DNA from: JAWOJF01 sp046481785
GTDB taxonomy: Bacteria; Bacteroidota; Ignavibacteria; Ignavibacteriales; Ignavibacteriaceae
DNA: 25,989 bases
Direction: 5' to 3'
Assembly (NCBI GenBank): GCA_046481785.1
Contig: JAWOJF010000269.1
Coordinates: 1 to 25,989 of the forward strand
Numbering within the stretch: the first letter of the stretch is position 1; every line of letters starts with the position of its first letter. Below are positions 1-9,228 of the stretch, in pieces. A program made the position numbers and the translations under genes. The notes beneath the pieces are model-generated. The model was not told the origin of the DNA. It ran no database searches and saw only the letters and a program-made list of their open reading frames with translations.

Positions 1-990
1 ACTAAACGGAATGATGATCAAATATTTACAAATGCACAGCTTCGCTACAAATTTACAGATTGGCTGGATATTAGAGTAGCTTATTCTAAAGCTATCTCCC
101 GCCCTGATTTCCAGGCTATTCTCCCGAATATTTTCTATAACCCGGGACCCGATTTAGTAAATCAGGCTGGAAATCCTAAATTAAAACCTTCAATATCAAC
201 AAACTTTGATGCTTTCATTTCATTTTATAATAATGAAATAGGATTATTTACTATTGGTGGTTTTTATAAAAAAATAGACGATGTATTTTTCCAAACAGAG
301 ATCTATTATCAAAATATCGCACTTTATGATATCTGGTTCCCTGATTCTGTATTCTGGGCCGCTCAAGACACAAAAGTACCGGTTCCGAATGAGAGAATAC
401 AAACCTGGATAAACAATCCCAATCCGGCTTATTTAAAAGGTTTGGAATTTGAATGGCAGACAAACTTCTGGTATTTACCCGGATTTTTGAATTCATTAGT
501 CCTGAATGTAAATTACACGAAAGTTTGGTCCGAAATTGATTATAAACAGGTTAGAAATATAGCTGAAAATTTCATAGACCCTGTTACAGGCAGGCTTACT
601 TCAAGGTATTATACTGTTGATACTATACGTACAGCAAGGCTGCTAAATCAGGGAGATGATATTTTAAATCTCGCTCTTGGTGTTGATTATAAAGGGTTCT
701 CGGGACGTATTTCATTCAATATGCAGGGTAATGTAATTACCTCAGTTGGTCAAACGAGACCCGAAGAAGATCAGTTTACAGGCAATATCTATAAATGGGA
801 TTTTACTCTAAAACAGGAATTACCAATAGAGGGTCTAAGTGTTCAGTTAAGCGGTGTAAACATTTTCCACAATGTTACTGAAACATACCGGAAATTCCGC
901 AGAGTAAACGACGGGGCAGTTTTTGACAACCTGTTAGGTTTACAATATTCACCTAGAATATTCGAATTGAATGTAAGATACACTTTATAG
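1..990 (+). CDS. TonB-dependent outer-membrane receptor, C-terminal part (5' end outside window)
   Basis: The frame is open from the first base, giving 329 residues that end at the TAG at 988-990. The visible part looks like the C-terminal half of a TonB-dependent receptor beta-barrel: alternating short amphipathic strands, a 'YSKAISRPDFQ' strand, the 'GNPKLKPSISTNFD' segment typical of these barrels, then 'GGFYKKIDDVF', and a last strand 'RIFELNVRYTL' with aromatic and hydrophobic residues suited to BAM recognition. Such receptors sit in the outer membrane and import siderophores, vitamins or oligosaccharides using TonB-ExbBD energy. The plug domain, TonB box and signal peptide are outside the window, so the substrate cannot be assigned. 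The following gene encodes a secreted beta-helix protein, which hints at polymer-derived ligands but does not prove it. Confidence 0.85.
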   Translation, partial: TKRNDDQIFTNAQLRYKFTDWLDIRVAYSKAISRPDFQAILPNIFYNPGPDLVNQAGNPKLKPSISTNFDAFISFYNNEIGLFTIGGFYKKIDDVFFQTEIYYQNIALYDIWFPDSVFWAAQDTKVPVPNERIQTWINNPNPAYLKGLEFEWQTNFWYLPGFLNSLVLNVNYTKVWSEIDYKQVRNIAENFIDPVTGRLTSRYYTVDTIRTARLLNQGDDILNLALGVDYKGFSGRISFNMQGNVITSVGQTRPEEDQFTGNIYKWDFTLKQELPIEGLSVQLSGVNIFHNVTETYRKFRRVNDGAVFDNLLGLQYSPRIFELNVRYTL

Positions 991-1100
991 CTAACTTAAT
1001 TATATGTTAAATATTATAGGAGGAATAATTTTCAAAAAAAATATTTGATACTCTGATTTAATTCACACAAATGTTTCTAAAATAACTACAGGAGGCTCAA

Positions 1101-2864
1101 ATGAGAAGGGTTCTACTATCGTTCACAATTCTTTTATTTGTATCGGTTACTTCTTTTCCTCAGGGATTTATGGATTATGTTAAAGAAGTAAAAGGTGATA
1201 CACTTGTTGTTAAACATTATGCTGATATGGCACTTCAGCCTAACTCTATAAATGAGGTTATCCTTCAGGATACTGAGGCCCCGGCCGGCCGCGTTTATGA
1301 ACTGGAACCCGGCGGATGGTATCCTCAATCTGCTGGCGTTACTACACCAGATAGGCCAGTAGTAATTGTTGGTTCAGATGCTACCCGAATGGTTAACAAT
1401 AATAATGCAACACCTCCACCAATAATCTCTGGTTATGTAGGTGAAGGCGGTTCTAACCCTGGTGGTATTACCTGGGGAAATGATTTAACAGTAAAAAACA
1501 GCAGTATTATTTGCGGTGCCCCTGATGGTACAATTGGCTGGAATTTTTTCGGTACCGGTGCTGCTAACAAGAAAATTGTTTTTGAAAACAATATTATGGA
1601 ACATAACTGGTGGGTCTTTGTACAGTCTAACGCAAATGAAGGAAATAGTTTATTTTTTAAAGATAACTATTTTGTAAACATGAGCGGAAATACATGCAGA
1701 CGTAACGGCGGCGTTTATGATAACGTTGACAATAATACCGATACTATGTATGTTGAAAATAATACCCATATTATGGGTCAGGGCTATATGTATAAATTCA
1801 GAAACTATACTGTTAAATTTATTTATATTAATCATAACACATTTATTAACTGCGCAAACATCGTTTTCGAAACTGCGGGTGTTCAGAGTAATAATATCAT
1901 AACAAATAACATATTTGTTAATAGTAATATGCAGCCTTTCAGGCCTAATAATACTGAAGATATGCCCGAGCAGTCCCTGGATAATGTAGCACAAGGTTTA
2001 ATCGATGTTCTTGCTTTACCTGATACTATGGAACAAGTAGACAGAAAATGGCTGGTTGAAGCAAATGCTGTATACTGGGATGACAGGATAGCCGATATGG
2101 GTGCTGAAGCTAACGCAATACCCATAAATGGTTTTACCACCTGGGAAAACCAGTCTATGAAAATGAATTCCAGAACCCAGGAGTTATTTGATGATGATAC
2201 AAACTATCCTTATCTGAGTGTTGGTTTATGGTATGACAAACTGCCCTCTTTTACAGATCCACAAGATCTTTTAACCGATCAGGTTGATGTTTTAAAGGAA
2301 TATGTTCTTGCAACCAATGATACTACCAGTGCAGTTACCTTACCTTACTGGAGAGTAGTAAATACCGGTGGTTTAGAAGAATTCATTTATTCAGATTGGC
2401 CAATTCCGGTAGATCTTTCATACAGCGATGCTGACCTTATGGCTGGCGGTACAGATGGTTTACCTGTTGGTGACTTAAACTGGTTCCCGGATGCTAAGGC
2501 TACCTTTAGTGCAAATCATGCTACTTATTATTCTGCATTGTTAAATGCCTGGAATAATGGAGAAACCATACTTGCAGTTCAAGAGTTAGGTGGTTTGGTT
2601 ACTGACTATAAACTTTCACAAAACTATCCTAATCCGTTCAACCCAACTACTACAATTAATTTCAGTATTCCTGAAGCAGGAAATGTTACTCTTAAAGTAT
2701 ACGATGCTTTAGGAAAAGAAGTTATTACTTTAGTGGATGGATATAAGACTGCTCAGTCTTACCAGGTAGATTTTGATGCTTCATCTCTTTCAAGCGGCGT
2801 CTATTTCTACACTTTAAAAACAGGTAAGTTTGTTCAGACCAATAAAATGGTATTGATGAAATAA
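1101..2864 (+). CDS. Secreted right-handed beta-helix protein with type IX secretion C-terminal domain
   Basis: 587 residues. The start is the ATG at 1101, preceded by a strong ribosome binding site (AGGAGG at 1091-1096). Residues 1-21 form a signal peptide ending near 'SFPQG'. The middle (about 120-290) is rich in Asn-containing turns such as 'ENNIMEHNWW', 'FKDNYFVNMSGN' and 'ITNNIFVNSN', the look of a right-handed parallel beta-helix as found in pectate-lyase-like and polysaccharide-binding proteins. The last ~83 residues, from 'LSQNYPNPFNP', are a Por-type sorting domain that directs export through the type IX system. No catalytic motif is recognisable, so enzyme activity is not claimed; it could be a surface polysaccharide-binding protein or a lyase. 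It lies 110 bases after the TonB-dependent receptor gene on the same strand and ends just before an intrinsic terminator. Confidence 0.8.
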   Translation: MRRVLLSFTILLFVSVTSFPQGFMDYVKEVKGDTLVVKHYADMALQPNSINEVILQDTEAPAGRVYELEPGGWYPQSAGVTTPDRPVVIVGSDATRMVNNNNATPPPIISGYVGEGGSNPGGITWGNDLTVKNSSIICGAPDGTIGWNFFGTGAANKKIVFENNIMEHNWWVFVQSNANEGNSLFFKDNYFVNMSGNTCRRNGGVYDNVDNNTDTMYVENNTHIMGQGYMYKFRNYTVKFIYINHNTFINCANIVFETAGVQSNNIITNNIFVNSNMQPFRPNNTEDMPEQSLDNVAQGLIDVLALPDTMEQVDRKWLVEANAVYWDDRIADMGAEANAIPINGFTTWENQSMKMNSRTQELFDDDTNYPYLSVGLWYDKLPSFTDPQDLLTDQVDVLKEYVLATNDTTSAVTLPYWRVVNTGGLEEFIYSDWPIPVDLSYSDADLMAGGTDGLPVGDLNWFPDAKATFSANHATYYSALLNAWNNGETILAVQELGGLVTDYKLSQNYPNPFNPTTTINFSIPEAGNVTLKVYDALGKEVITLVDGYKTAQSYQVDFDASSLSSGVYFYTLKTGKFVQTNKMVLMK

Positions 2865-2884
2865 CTTCCTTTCTTTGTTCGTTA

Positions 2885-2919
2885 AAAACCCCGGTTAGAA
2901 TATAACCGGGGTTTTCTTT
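2885..2919 (+). terminator. Intrinsic terminator after the T9SS-cargo gene
   Basis: A perfect 13-bp stem (AAAACCCCGGTTA at 2885-2897, TAACCGGGGTTTT at 2903-2915) closes a 5-base loop and runs into a T-rich tail. It starts 20 bases after the stop codon at 2864. The A-tract on the left arm could let it act in both directions, but no reverse-strand gene ends here. Confidence 0.9.
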
Positions 2920-3049
2920 AAATATGAACTAATTACACCTGAATTTATCCCTGTATATTTCTAATAATTACAATTAAATTGATAAAAAGAATTTTTATAT
3001 AGTTGGAAAAATTATCAAAACAGTTAACTACATTGACAGGAGAAAATTG

Positions 3050-4798
3050 ATGAAATTATACAGATACCCGGTTTTATTGCTGCAATTCCTTTTTCTATTT
3101 ATGAATTATGCGTGCGGAACTGACAAGATGCCGGATAGCAATATTGTGGCCACATATAATAATGATCAAGTTGTTACAGTTCAGGAGTTACATAAATATG
3201 TTGGAGACTGGTTATACCATAAGAAATTTCCTGCCAGGGCAGATGCTTATAAAAACGCCTTGAATGATATGCTTGTTAACCAGTTTAAACGACTTGATTT
3301 TTTTGAAAAAGGATTGGATAAAGACAACAACCTTATTCAAGATATAAGCCGGGTAATAAATGAAGAACTGGTTGAGGAATATTTTAAAACTCAATACTTA
3401 AATAAATATGCCAATGAAGAGATTGCAGGAAAAATATACGAAACTATGGATAGAGAGGTTTCCTATCAATTAATTGAATTAAGCAAACCTGGAGATGCTG
3501 TTCAGGAACAACTTGATTCCCTCCAGGGGAAAGCACTGGCAATAAAATCAGAAATTGAAAACGGCAAAAGTTTCAGCTCGTTAGTTAAAGAATATTCTCA
3601 GAATCAAATTTCGGTATCGAATAATGGTTATATGCCCCCCGTGGGATGGAAACAAAGCATTTTAGATCCTGTTGGCAAAATTATTTTTAACATGAATAAA
3701 AATGACATCAGAGTTTTAAATTCTGACTATGCATTTTTAATTGTAAAAATTACAGATATAAATAAAATCCAGGCAGCTCCATTTGATTCTGTAAAAAGTG
3801 AAATTATTTCTACTCTTAAAGGCGGCTATGCCAGAATTAGTTTAGAAGAATTTGAAAAGGATAAAAAATACCTTATCGATGAGAATAGTTTGGAATGGAA
3901 TGAACCTGCATTGGAGCAGATTTTTCAATGGTCCAATATTCCGGATTTTTACAGAGGGGAATATCAGAAGATTATTAAAGATGCTTTAACAAATGGAGAG
4001 AATAAAACAATATTAACTTATAACAGGGGTACACTTAATTACGAAGAATTGCTCCGCTTATTAAATAATATTTTAGTGGTAGGAAATGCTAACAATATAA
4101 AGATTGATGATATTAAAAATTTTATACTGGAGGCAATACGTACCGATATGGTTGTAAACAAAGCAGATTCCCTGGATCTTAAAAAAAATATATTTAATGC
4201 TTTAACAGCCAATGCTGCAATAAGGAACCAGCTAGTTTACTTGTACAACCAGATGGAAGTTGAAGCGAAAATTCCTGAAGCAACTGATGAAGCCTTACTC
4301 AGATTTTTTGAAGATAATGAAAGCACATTGTATTACCAGCTTGAAAAAAGGAATATACTTGTTATGGTTTTCCCGGACAAAAATGACGCAGAGAATGCAA
4401 TGGAAAAGATAAAAACAGGAACCATCTTTGAGAAAGTAACCGGAAATTACCTGGTAAAAACATACATAAAAGAAAAGGACGGAGAAATTACATCATATCT
4501 AAAGGATGAAAAAGCAGTTTTTGGTGAGGACGCCTTTAAATTAAATGAATCCGAAGTATCAGGGCCTGTTAAATTTGAGGATGAAAATAATCAGGTTAAA
4601 TATGCAATAATCAAATGCTACCAGATACGCCCTGAGAAACAGTTAACTTTTAATGATGTGAAAGATACTATAGCTGAGGATTTCAAAAGTTACCACAGAA
4701 AAAACATAGAAAAAGAAGTAGAAGAGAAATTAAAAAATAAATATCACCCGGTTATTAATGAAGAGGTTTTAGCAAAGCTAATAAATCCAAAGAAATAA
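3050..4798 (+). CDS. SurA/PpiC-like peptidyl-prolyl isomerase lipoprotein
   Basis: 582 residues from the ATG at 3050, which has AGGAGA (3038-3043) at good spacing; a TTG one codon upstream is too close to that site. The N-terminus 'MKLYRYPVLLLQFLFLFMNYAC' is a lipoprotein-type signal with a relaxed lipobox before the Cys. Residues ~30-120 resemble the helical N-domain of SurA-like chaperones ('VVTVQELHKYVGDW'). Two parvulin-like segments follow, around 138-237 ('FSSLVKEYSQNQISVSNNGYM') and around 427-530 ('RNILVMVFPDK' to 'YAIIKCYQIRPE'), the second the more diverged. The expected role is a periplasm-facing foldase for outer-membrane or exported proteins. It heads a forward cluster with the SGNH hydrolase gene 48 bases downstream. 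Whether each domain is an active isomerase cannot be judged by eye. Confidence 0.75.
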   Translation: MKLYRYPVLLLQFLFLFMNYACGTDKMPDSNIVATYNNDQVVTVQELHKYVGDWLYHKKFPARADAYKNALNDMLVNQFKRLDFFEKGLDKDNNLIQDISRVINEELVEEYFKTQYLNKYANEEIAGKIYETMDREVSYQLIELSKPGDAVQEQLDSLQGKALAIKSEIENGKSFSSLVKEYSQNQISVSNNGYMPPVGWKQSILDPVGKIIFNMNKNDIRVLNSDYAFLIVKITDINKIQAAPFDSVKSEIISTLKGGYARISLEEFEKDKKYLIDENSLEWNEPALEQIFQWSNIPDFYRGEYQKIIKDALTNGENKTILTYNRGTLNYEELLRLLNNILVVGNANNIKIDDIKNFILEAIRTDMVVNKADSLDLKKNIFNALTANAAIRNQLVYLYNQMEVEAKIPEATDEALLRFFEDNESTLYYQLEKRNILVMVFPDKNDAENAMEKIKTGTIFEKVTGNYLVKTYIKEKDGEITSYLKDEKAVFGEDAFKLNESEVSGPVKFEDENNQVKYAIIKCYQIRPEKQLTFNDVKDTIAEDFKSYHRKNIEKEVEEKLKNKYHPVINEEVLAKLINPKK

Positions 4799-4846
4799 GA
4801 ATATAAAATTTTTTTCTATTGTAGTTAATTAATTCAGAGATATCTT

Positions 4847-6808
4847 TTGAAAAAATCCCGGGATAAAAAAAAACAACCCCCTGCTGATAAGGATCGTCAT
4901 TCTATAAATCAGATATCTGAAAAAAATAACCCGCCGGGTGATGGGGTAAATAGTATTGATAATCCCCCAAAAAAAGCACCTAAATGGTTTTTTGCAGTAT
5001 TAATACTACTACCAATTGTATTTTTAATTGCGTTAGAAATTTTCCTGAGGATTACAGATTACGGCTATAATTTAGATCAATGGGTAGATGCCGGGCAGGA
5101 TAAATATATAATTAATCCGGATATTGGGAGAAGATATTTTCCAGGCGGGGAGTTTAATCCCAATACAATTGAAGATATTTTTGACCAGCATAAAAAAGCA
5201 AATTCTTTCAGAGTTTTTGTTTTGGGCGGAAGCAGCGCCCAGGGATACCCATTTAATCCTATGGGATCATTTTCACGTTATATACGGAAAAGGCTGGAAC
5301 TCGCCTACCCCGGTACTGCAATTGAGGTTGTAAATATCAGCATGACAGCAGTGAATTCTTATACCTTGCTGGATCTTTTACCCGGCGTGCTTGAACAAAA
5401 GCCGGATTTAATTTTAATATATGCAGGTCATAATGAATATTACGGAGCTTTGGGTGTCGGTTCAGTAGAGTCATATGGCTCATCCCGGACTTTAATCAGA
5501 TTAATGCTTTACCTTAATGAATTTAAGACAACTCAATTAGTACGTAATTCGGTTCAATGGGTCTTATCATTATTCTTCTCCGGAAACAATGAATCTTCAG
5601 GCACGCTAATGTCCAGGATGGCACAGGATAAATATATACCCTTAAATTCAGAGGAGTTCCATTCGGGTATTCAGCAATTTAGAGAGAACCTTACTGATAT
5701 TTTATATCTGGCAAAAAATAAAAACGTACCGGTAATATTAGGAAGGCTGGTAAGTAATTTAAAAGATCAGAAACCGTTTATTTCAATAAATACTCCCGGG
5801 TATAAAACAGCAGACCAGGTATTTGAAGAAGCTGAATTTGAATTTAAAAATAATATTATTAAAGATCCTGCCAACCGGACAGGCAGGGCTGATTCTCTTT
5901 TCAGACTTGCAAAGGAGCTTGATGCACTAAGATTCAGAGCCCCTGAAAAGATCAATAAAATTATAGATGATCTAGGGAAAGAATTTCAGACAGCAGTTGT
6001 CCCTATCGACTCGATATTTGATTCTGCAAGCCCGGCAGGTATTGTGGGGGACAATTTAATTGTGGATCATCTGCATCCAAATGTACAGGGATATCAGCTT
6101 ATTGGTAAGGCATATTTCGATAGTATGAATAAAAATGGCCATCTTCCCAAAACAGATGCAAAAATTCCTTTTGATGAACAGGATAGCCTTACCCGGGCTG
6201 ATTTTGTTTTTACAAAACTCGATTCCGTTCTTGGTAATAATAATATTAAGTTACTAAAAACAGACTGGCCGTATGTAAAACAGAGAACTGCAATATCCGA
6301 ATTTCAGTCAAGTGATTTCCACAATTTGTTTAAACCAAAAGATTTTATTGATTCACTTGCCGTGGCCAGAATAGAAAACAAAATAGCCTGGGCTGATGCG
6401 CATTTGATTGCCGCTACATATCATTTGAGAAGAGATGAAATAAATGAATATCTAAAGTATATGGGAGTTTTAATCTATCAATACCCATTCCTGAGAGATA
6501 TTGATGGCGCCATTAGATTTTTTTATGAACAAAAGAAAATAAACCTTGCAGATTATACTCCGAAGAGAAATGGGTTAATGGCATTGTATATTGGAAACTA
6601 CGAAAATGCTGTCAGGCATTTAACCGCAGCTTATAAATCAAATCCAAGGGATCCGTTAGTGTTATATAATCTTTCCTTAGCTTATTCAAAAAAGAAGGAT
6701 TTTAAAACAGCTCTAACTATAATTAATGAATGTTTAACTGTTAACCCGAACCACCCCGAAGCAAATAGCCTGAAAAAAGAAATATTGAATCAATTAAAAA
6801 ATAATTAA
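4847..6808 (+). CDS. Membrane-anchored SGNH/GDSL hydrolase with C-terminal TPRs
   Basis: 653 residues from a TTG at 4847 (no suitable ATG nearby; weak ribosome binding site). A charged cytoplasmic tail (1-44, many Lys) is followed by one membrane helix (about 46-66, 'WFFAVLILLPIVFLIALEIF'), placing the rest outside the inner membrane. The hydrolase shows all the SGNH blocks: 'LGGSSAQG' with the likely nucleophile Ser129, 'AGHNEYYG' with Gly194 and Asn196, and 'VDHLHPN' with Asp407 and His410. The substrate of this family could be an acyl or acetyl ester on a glycan, lipid or protein. From about 575 to the end there are two TPR-like units ('NYENAVRHLTAAYKSNPRDP', 'DFKTALTIINECLTVNPNHP'), suggesting partner binding. 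The gene is 14 bases upstream of the spermidine-synthase-like gene, a likely operon partner. The exact substrate is unknown. Confidence 0.8.
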   Translation: MKKSRDKKKQPPADKDRHSINQISEKNNPPGDGVNSIDNPPKKAPKWFFAVLILLPIVFLIALEIFLRITDYGYNLDQWVDAGQDKYIINPDIGRRYFPGGEFNPNTIEDIFDQHKKANSFRVFVLGGSSAQGYPFNPMGSFSRYIRKRLELAYPGTAIEVVNISMTAVNSYTLLDLLPGVLEQKPDLILIYAGHNEYYGALGVGSVESYGSSRTLIRLMLYLNEFKTTQLVRNSVQWVLSLFFSGNNESSGTLMSRMAQDKYIPLNSEEFHSGIQQFRENLTDILYLAKNKNVPVILGRLVSNLKDQKPFISINTPGYKTADQVFEEAEFEFKNNIIKDPANRTGRADSLFRLAKELDALRFRAPEKINKIIDDLGKEFQTAVVPIDSIFDSASPAGIVGDNLIVDHLHPNVQGYQLIGKAYFDSMNKNGHLPKTDAKIPFDEQDSLTRADFVFTKLDSVLGNNNIKLLKTDWPYVKQRTAISEFQSSDFHNLFKPKDFIDSLAVARIENKIAWADAHLIAATYHLRRDEINEYLKYMGVLIYQYPFLRDIDGAIRFFYEQKKINLADYTPKRNGLMALYIGNYENAVRHLTAAYKSNPRDPLVLYNLSLAYSKKKDFKTALTIINECLTVNPNHPEANSLKKEILNQLKNN

Positions 6809-6822
6809 GTATAACTGGTATA

Positions 6823-9168
6823 ATGCAGAATATAAAAATAGTCTACCTGAATTTAATAATAATTTCCGCATCAATAATTTGTTTTGAAATTATTTCAACC
6901 AGAATAAGTTCTGTTATTTTTGTTAGTAACTATGCCTTTATAATTTTATCCCTGGCTATACTTGGGTTGGCTGCAGGCGGTATTTACTCTTATTATAAAA
7001 TTAAAACTGAACCTGAAAACAGCTTTAAACTCATATTTAACCTGTTATTGCTCTCCGGCTCATCATTACTGTTATTTATTATTTGTGTAACAGTTCTGAA
7101 ATTAACAAGCTCTGTTATTTATTTTTTTCTTCTTTTTCTTCCTATGTTCTTTTTTGGAATTATTTTTGCTCAAATATTCAAAAATTTTGCATCTTATAGT
7201 TTTACCTTATACGCATCAGATCTTCTTGGTGCTGCTTTAGGTTCAATAGCCCCGATTTTTATTATTGATTTACTTGGCGCTCCCAATAGTATTTTACTGC
7301 TGGCTGTATTAATATTTGGCCTTGCCGGTATTTACCTGGTATATTATTCCAGCAGAAAAAAGATTACGTTATTTTACTCAATAGTAACAGCCGCACTTCT
7401 GCTTCTGGTAATTAATGGTAATAATAATTTATTGGGGAAAGTACCCATAGGAAAATTTGATGAAAAAGATTTTTATTATGTCTATCCAAATGCTGAAAAT
7501 ATTTCAGAAATAATAGAAAGCCGCTGGAGTATTTACGGGCGGTCTGACCTTGTAGAATACAGCAATCAAAATATGGTTAAACAGCTTTTTGTGGATGGGG
7601 CAGCCGGCTCTCAAATGTACCGTTTTGATGGAAATGTTAAAAGCCCCGATCAACTGCTGTATAATCTTTTGATTAACCACTCAAATACAATACCCTTTTT
7701 CTTTTTAACTGAACGTGAAAAGAATAATATGCTGGTAATCGGGCCCGGTGGTGGAAAGGAAATCCTAACCGGACTGGTTGGAAATGTCGAACAAATTACT
7801 GGTGTTGAGGTAAATCCGGACTTTGTAAATATTGTTAAAGATTACAGTGATTTTAACGGCGGGATTTATACTAATTTCCCTAATGTTAAGATTGAAATTG
7901 CCGAAGGCAGACATTTTATAAAAAAAACAGACATAAGGTATGATCTAATAGTAATGGCTCTTCCCTCCACAAAACAAATGCAAAACATAGAGGGCATGGC
8001 AGAAAATGAAACCTATCTTCTTACCGTTGAAGCTTTAAAAGATTATCTTAAAACATTAACTGATGAGGGATCTTTAATATTTACAGTTCATAATCAATGG
8101 GAACTGATGCGTCTAATAGTAACTGCCATATCAGCTTTTAAAGAAACTAATGACACTTCAATTAATGATATAGTAAATCATTTTGCTGTAATTGAAACTG
8201 AATATAACCCAACCGTTATTATCAGGAAAAATGCTTTTACAAGAAACGAAGCAGTGAACTGGCAGAATATAAACAATACAATTCCGCAGGGCCTTCCGTT
8301 TGTAACATACCTGCCCTTCTCTACCAATCCCAATTCAGTTGTTAATAATTTTTTCTCAGGCTTAATAGAAAATAAATTTACATTAGATGAATACATTAAG
8401 AATTTTAAATATGATATTTCACCTTGTTCGGATGACAGTCCTTATTTTTATAAAATAAATAAAGGTGTGCCTGAAGATTTTACATTTTTAACTCTCGGTG
8501 TGTTTATATTTAACTTATTGGCTGTTGGTATTCCTTATATGCGGACAAAGAAAAAATTTGTGAAAGATAAGACTAAGAAAGACAAAATTAGAAATATAAG
8601 ATTTTTCCTTGCTATTTTTATGTCCATGGGAATTGGATTTATGATTCTCGAAATATCTCTTTTTCAAAAGCTTATACTATTCCTTGGCTCCCCCACTATT
8701 TCTCTCTCTATTTTATTGAGCTCACTGCTGATTGGAATGGGGACCGGAAGTTATTTGGGCGGAAGAATTAAAACAGAAAGCAGCTTAAAACGCCTGAGCC
8801 TTACAGGTTTTTTAATTGTTCTTGCAGGTATTTTATTTTTTATTGTATATCCTTTAATTCTCCATGAACTTTTACAATATAGTTTATTTTTCCGGGCAGC
8901 AGCGTCTTTTATATTAATACTTCCATTGGGAATTTTGCTTGGAATACCCTTCCCTACTGCTATTAAATTGTTAAAAATGGAAGCTAATGAAGATTTAATC
9001 CCCTGGATGTATGGGGTGAATGGAACAATGTCTGTTCTGGGATCTATCTTAGCAGTAATTTTATCAATGTTATCAGGATTTACTGCTGCATTTTTTATTG
9101 GGATATGCTTCTACCTGATCCTTGCAGTTATTGCCGGAATAAAAAACAAAAGCATTAGAACATCATAA
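6823..9168 (+). CDS. Polytopic membrane protein with spermidine-synthase-like (methyltransferase-fold) domain
   Basis: 781 residues. Multiple membrane helices occupy residues ~7-198, a soluble Rossmann-type domain spans ~200-545, and more helices follow to the C-terminus. The soluble part carries the nucleotide/SAM-type glycine loop 'VIGPGGGKE' (305-313) followed by the acidic residue in 'GVEVNPDF' (~329), and the 'DDSPYFY' motif (~537) seen in membrane-fused spermidine-synthase-like proteins. Where true aminopropyltransferases have 'D-V-I-I-x-D', this protein reads 'YDLIVMALPST' (373-383), so the usual catalytic Asp appears missing and ordinary spermidine synthesis is doubtful. It sits 14 bases after the SGNH-TPR gene and converges with araD 60 bases away. 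The function of this fused family is not established. Confidence 0.75.
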   Translation: MQNIKIVYLNLIIISASIICFEIISTRISSVIFVSNYAFIILSLAILGLAAGGIYSYYKIKTEPENSFKLIFNLLLLSGSSLLLFIICVTVLKLTSSVIYFFLLFLPMFFFGIIFAQIFKNFASYSFTLYASDLLGAALGSIAPIFIIDLLGAPNSILLLAVLIFGLAGIYLVYYSSRKKITLFYSIVTAALLLLVINGNNNLLGKVPIGKFDEKDFYYVYPNAENISEIIESRWSIYGRSDLVEYSNQNMVKQLFVDGAAGSQMYRFDGNVKSPDQLLYNLLINHSNTIPFFFLTEREKNNMLVIGPGGGKEILTGLVGNVEQITGVEVNPDFVNIVKDYSDFNGGIYTNFPNVKIEIAEGRHFIKKTDIRYDLIVMALPSTKQMQNIEGMAENETYLLTVEALKDYLKTLTDEGSLIFTVHNQWELMRLIVTAISAFKETNDTSINDIVNHFAVIETEYNPTVIIRKNAFTRNEAVNWQNINNTIPQGLPFVTYLPFSTNPNSVVNNFFSGLIENKFTLDEYIKNFKYDISPCSDDSPYFYKINKGVPEDFTFLTLGVFIFNLLAVGIPYMRTKKKFVKDKTKKDKIRNIRFFLAIFMSMGIGFMILEISLFQKLILFLGSPTISLSILLSSLLIGMGTGSYLGGRIKTESSLKRLSLTGFLIVLAGILFFIVYPLILHELLQYSLFFRAAASFILILPLGILLGIPFPTAIKLLKMEANEDLIPWMYGVNGTMSVLGSILAVILSMLSGFTAAFFIGICFYLILAVIAGIKNKSIRTS

Positions 9169-9228
9169 TTTTCTAAATATTATTGCACCAGCATTTATCA
9201 GGCTCAGCAAAATGAGATACAGCAAAAT

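Noticed and set aside
1018..1062. A perfect AGGAGG at 1018-1023 that could start a small gene before the T9SS-cargo gene.
   Set aside because: No ATG, GTG or TTG start at suitable spacing opens a frame of useful length; the likely ATT-led frame stops after six codons. It is probably chance or a relic.
6823..9168. Calling the central domain a functional spermidine synthase (speE).
   Set aside because: The expected catalytic Asp motif is replaced by YDLIVMALPST and the protein is fused to membrane helices on both sides, so the enzyme name is not supported.
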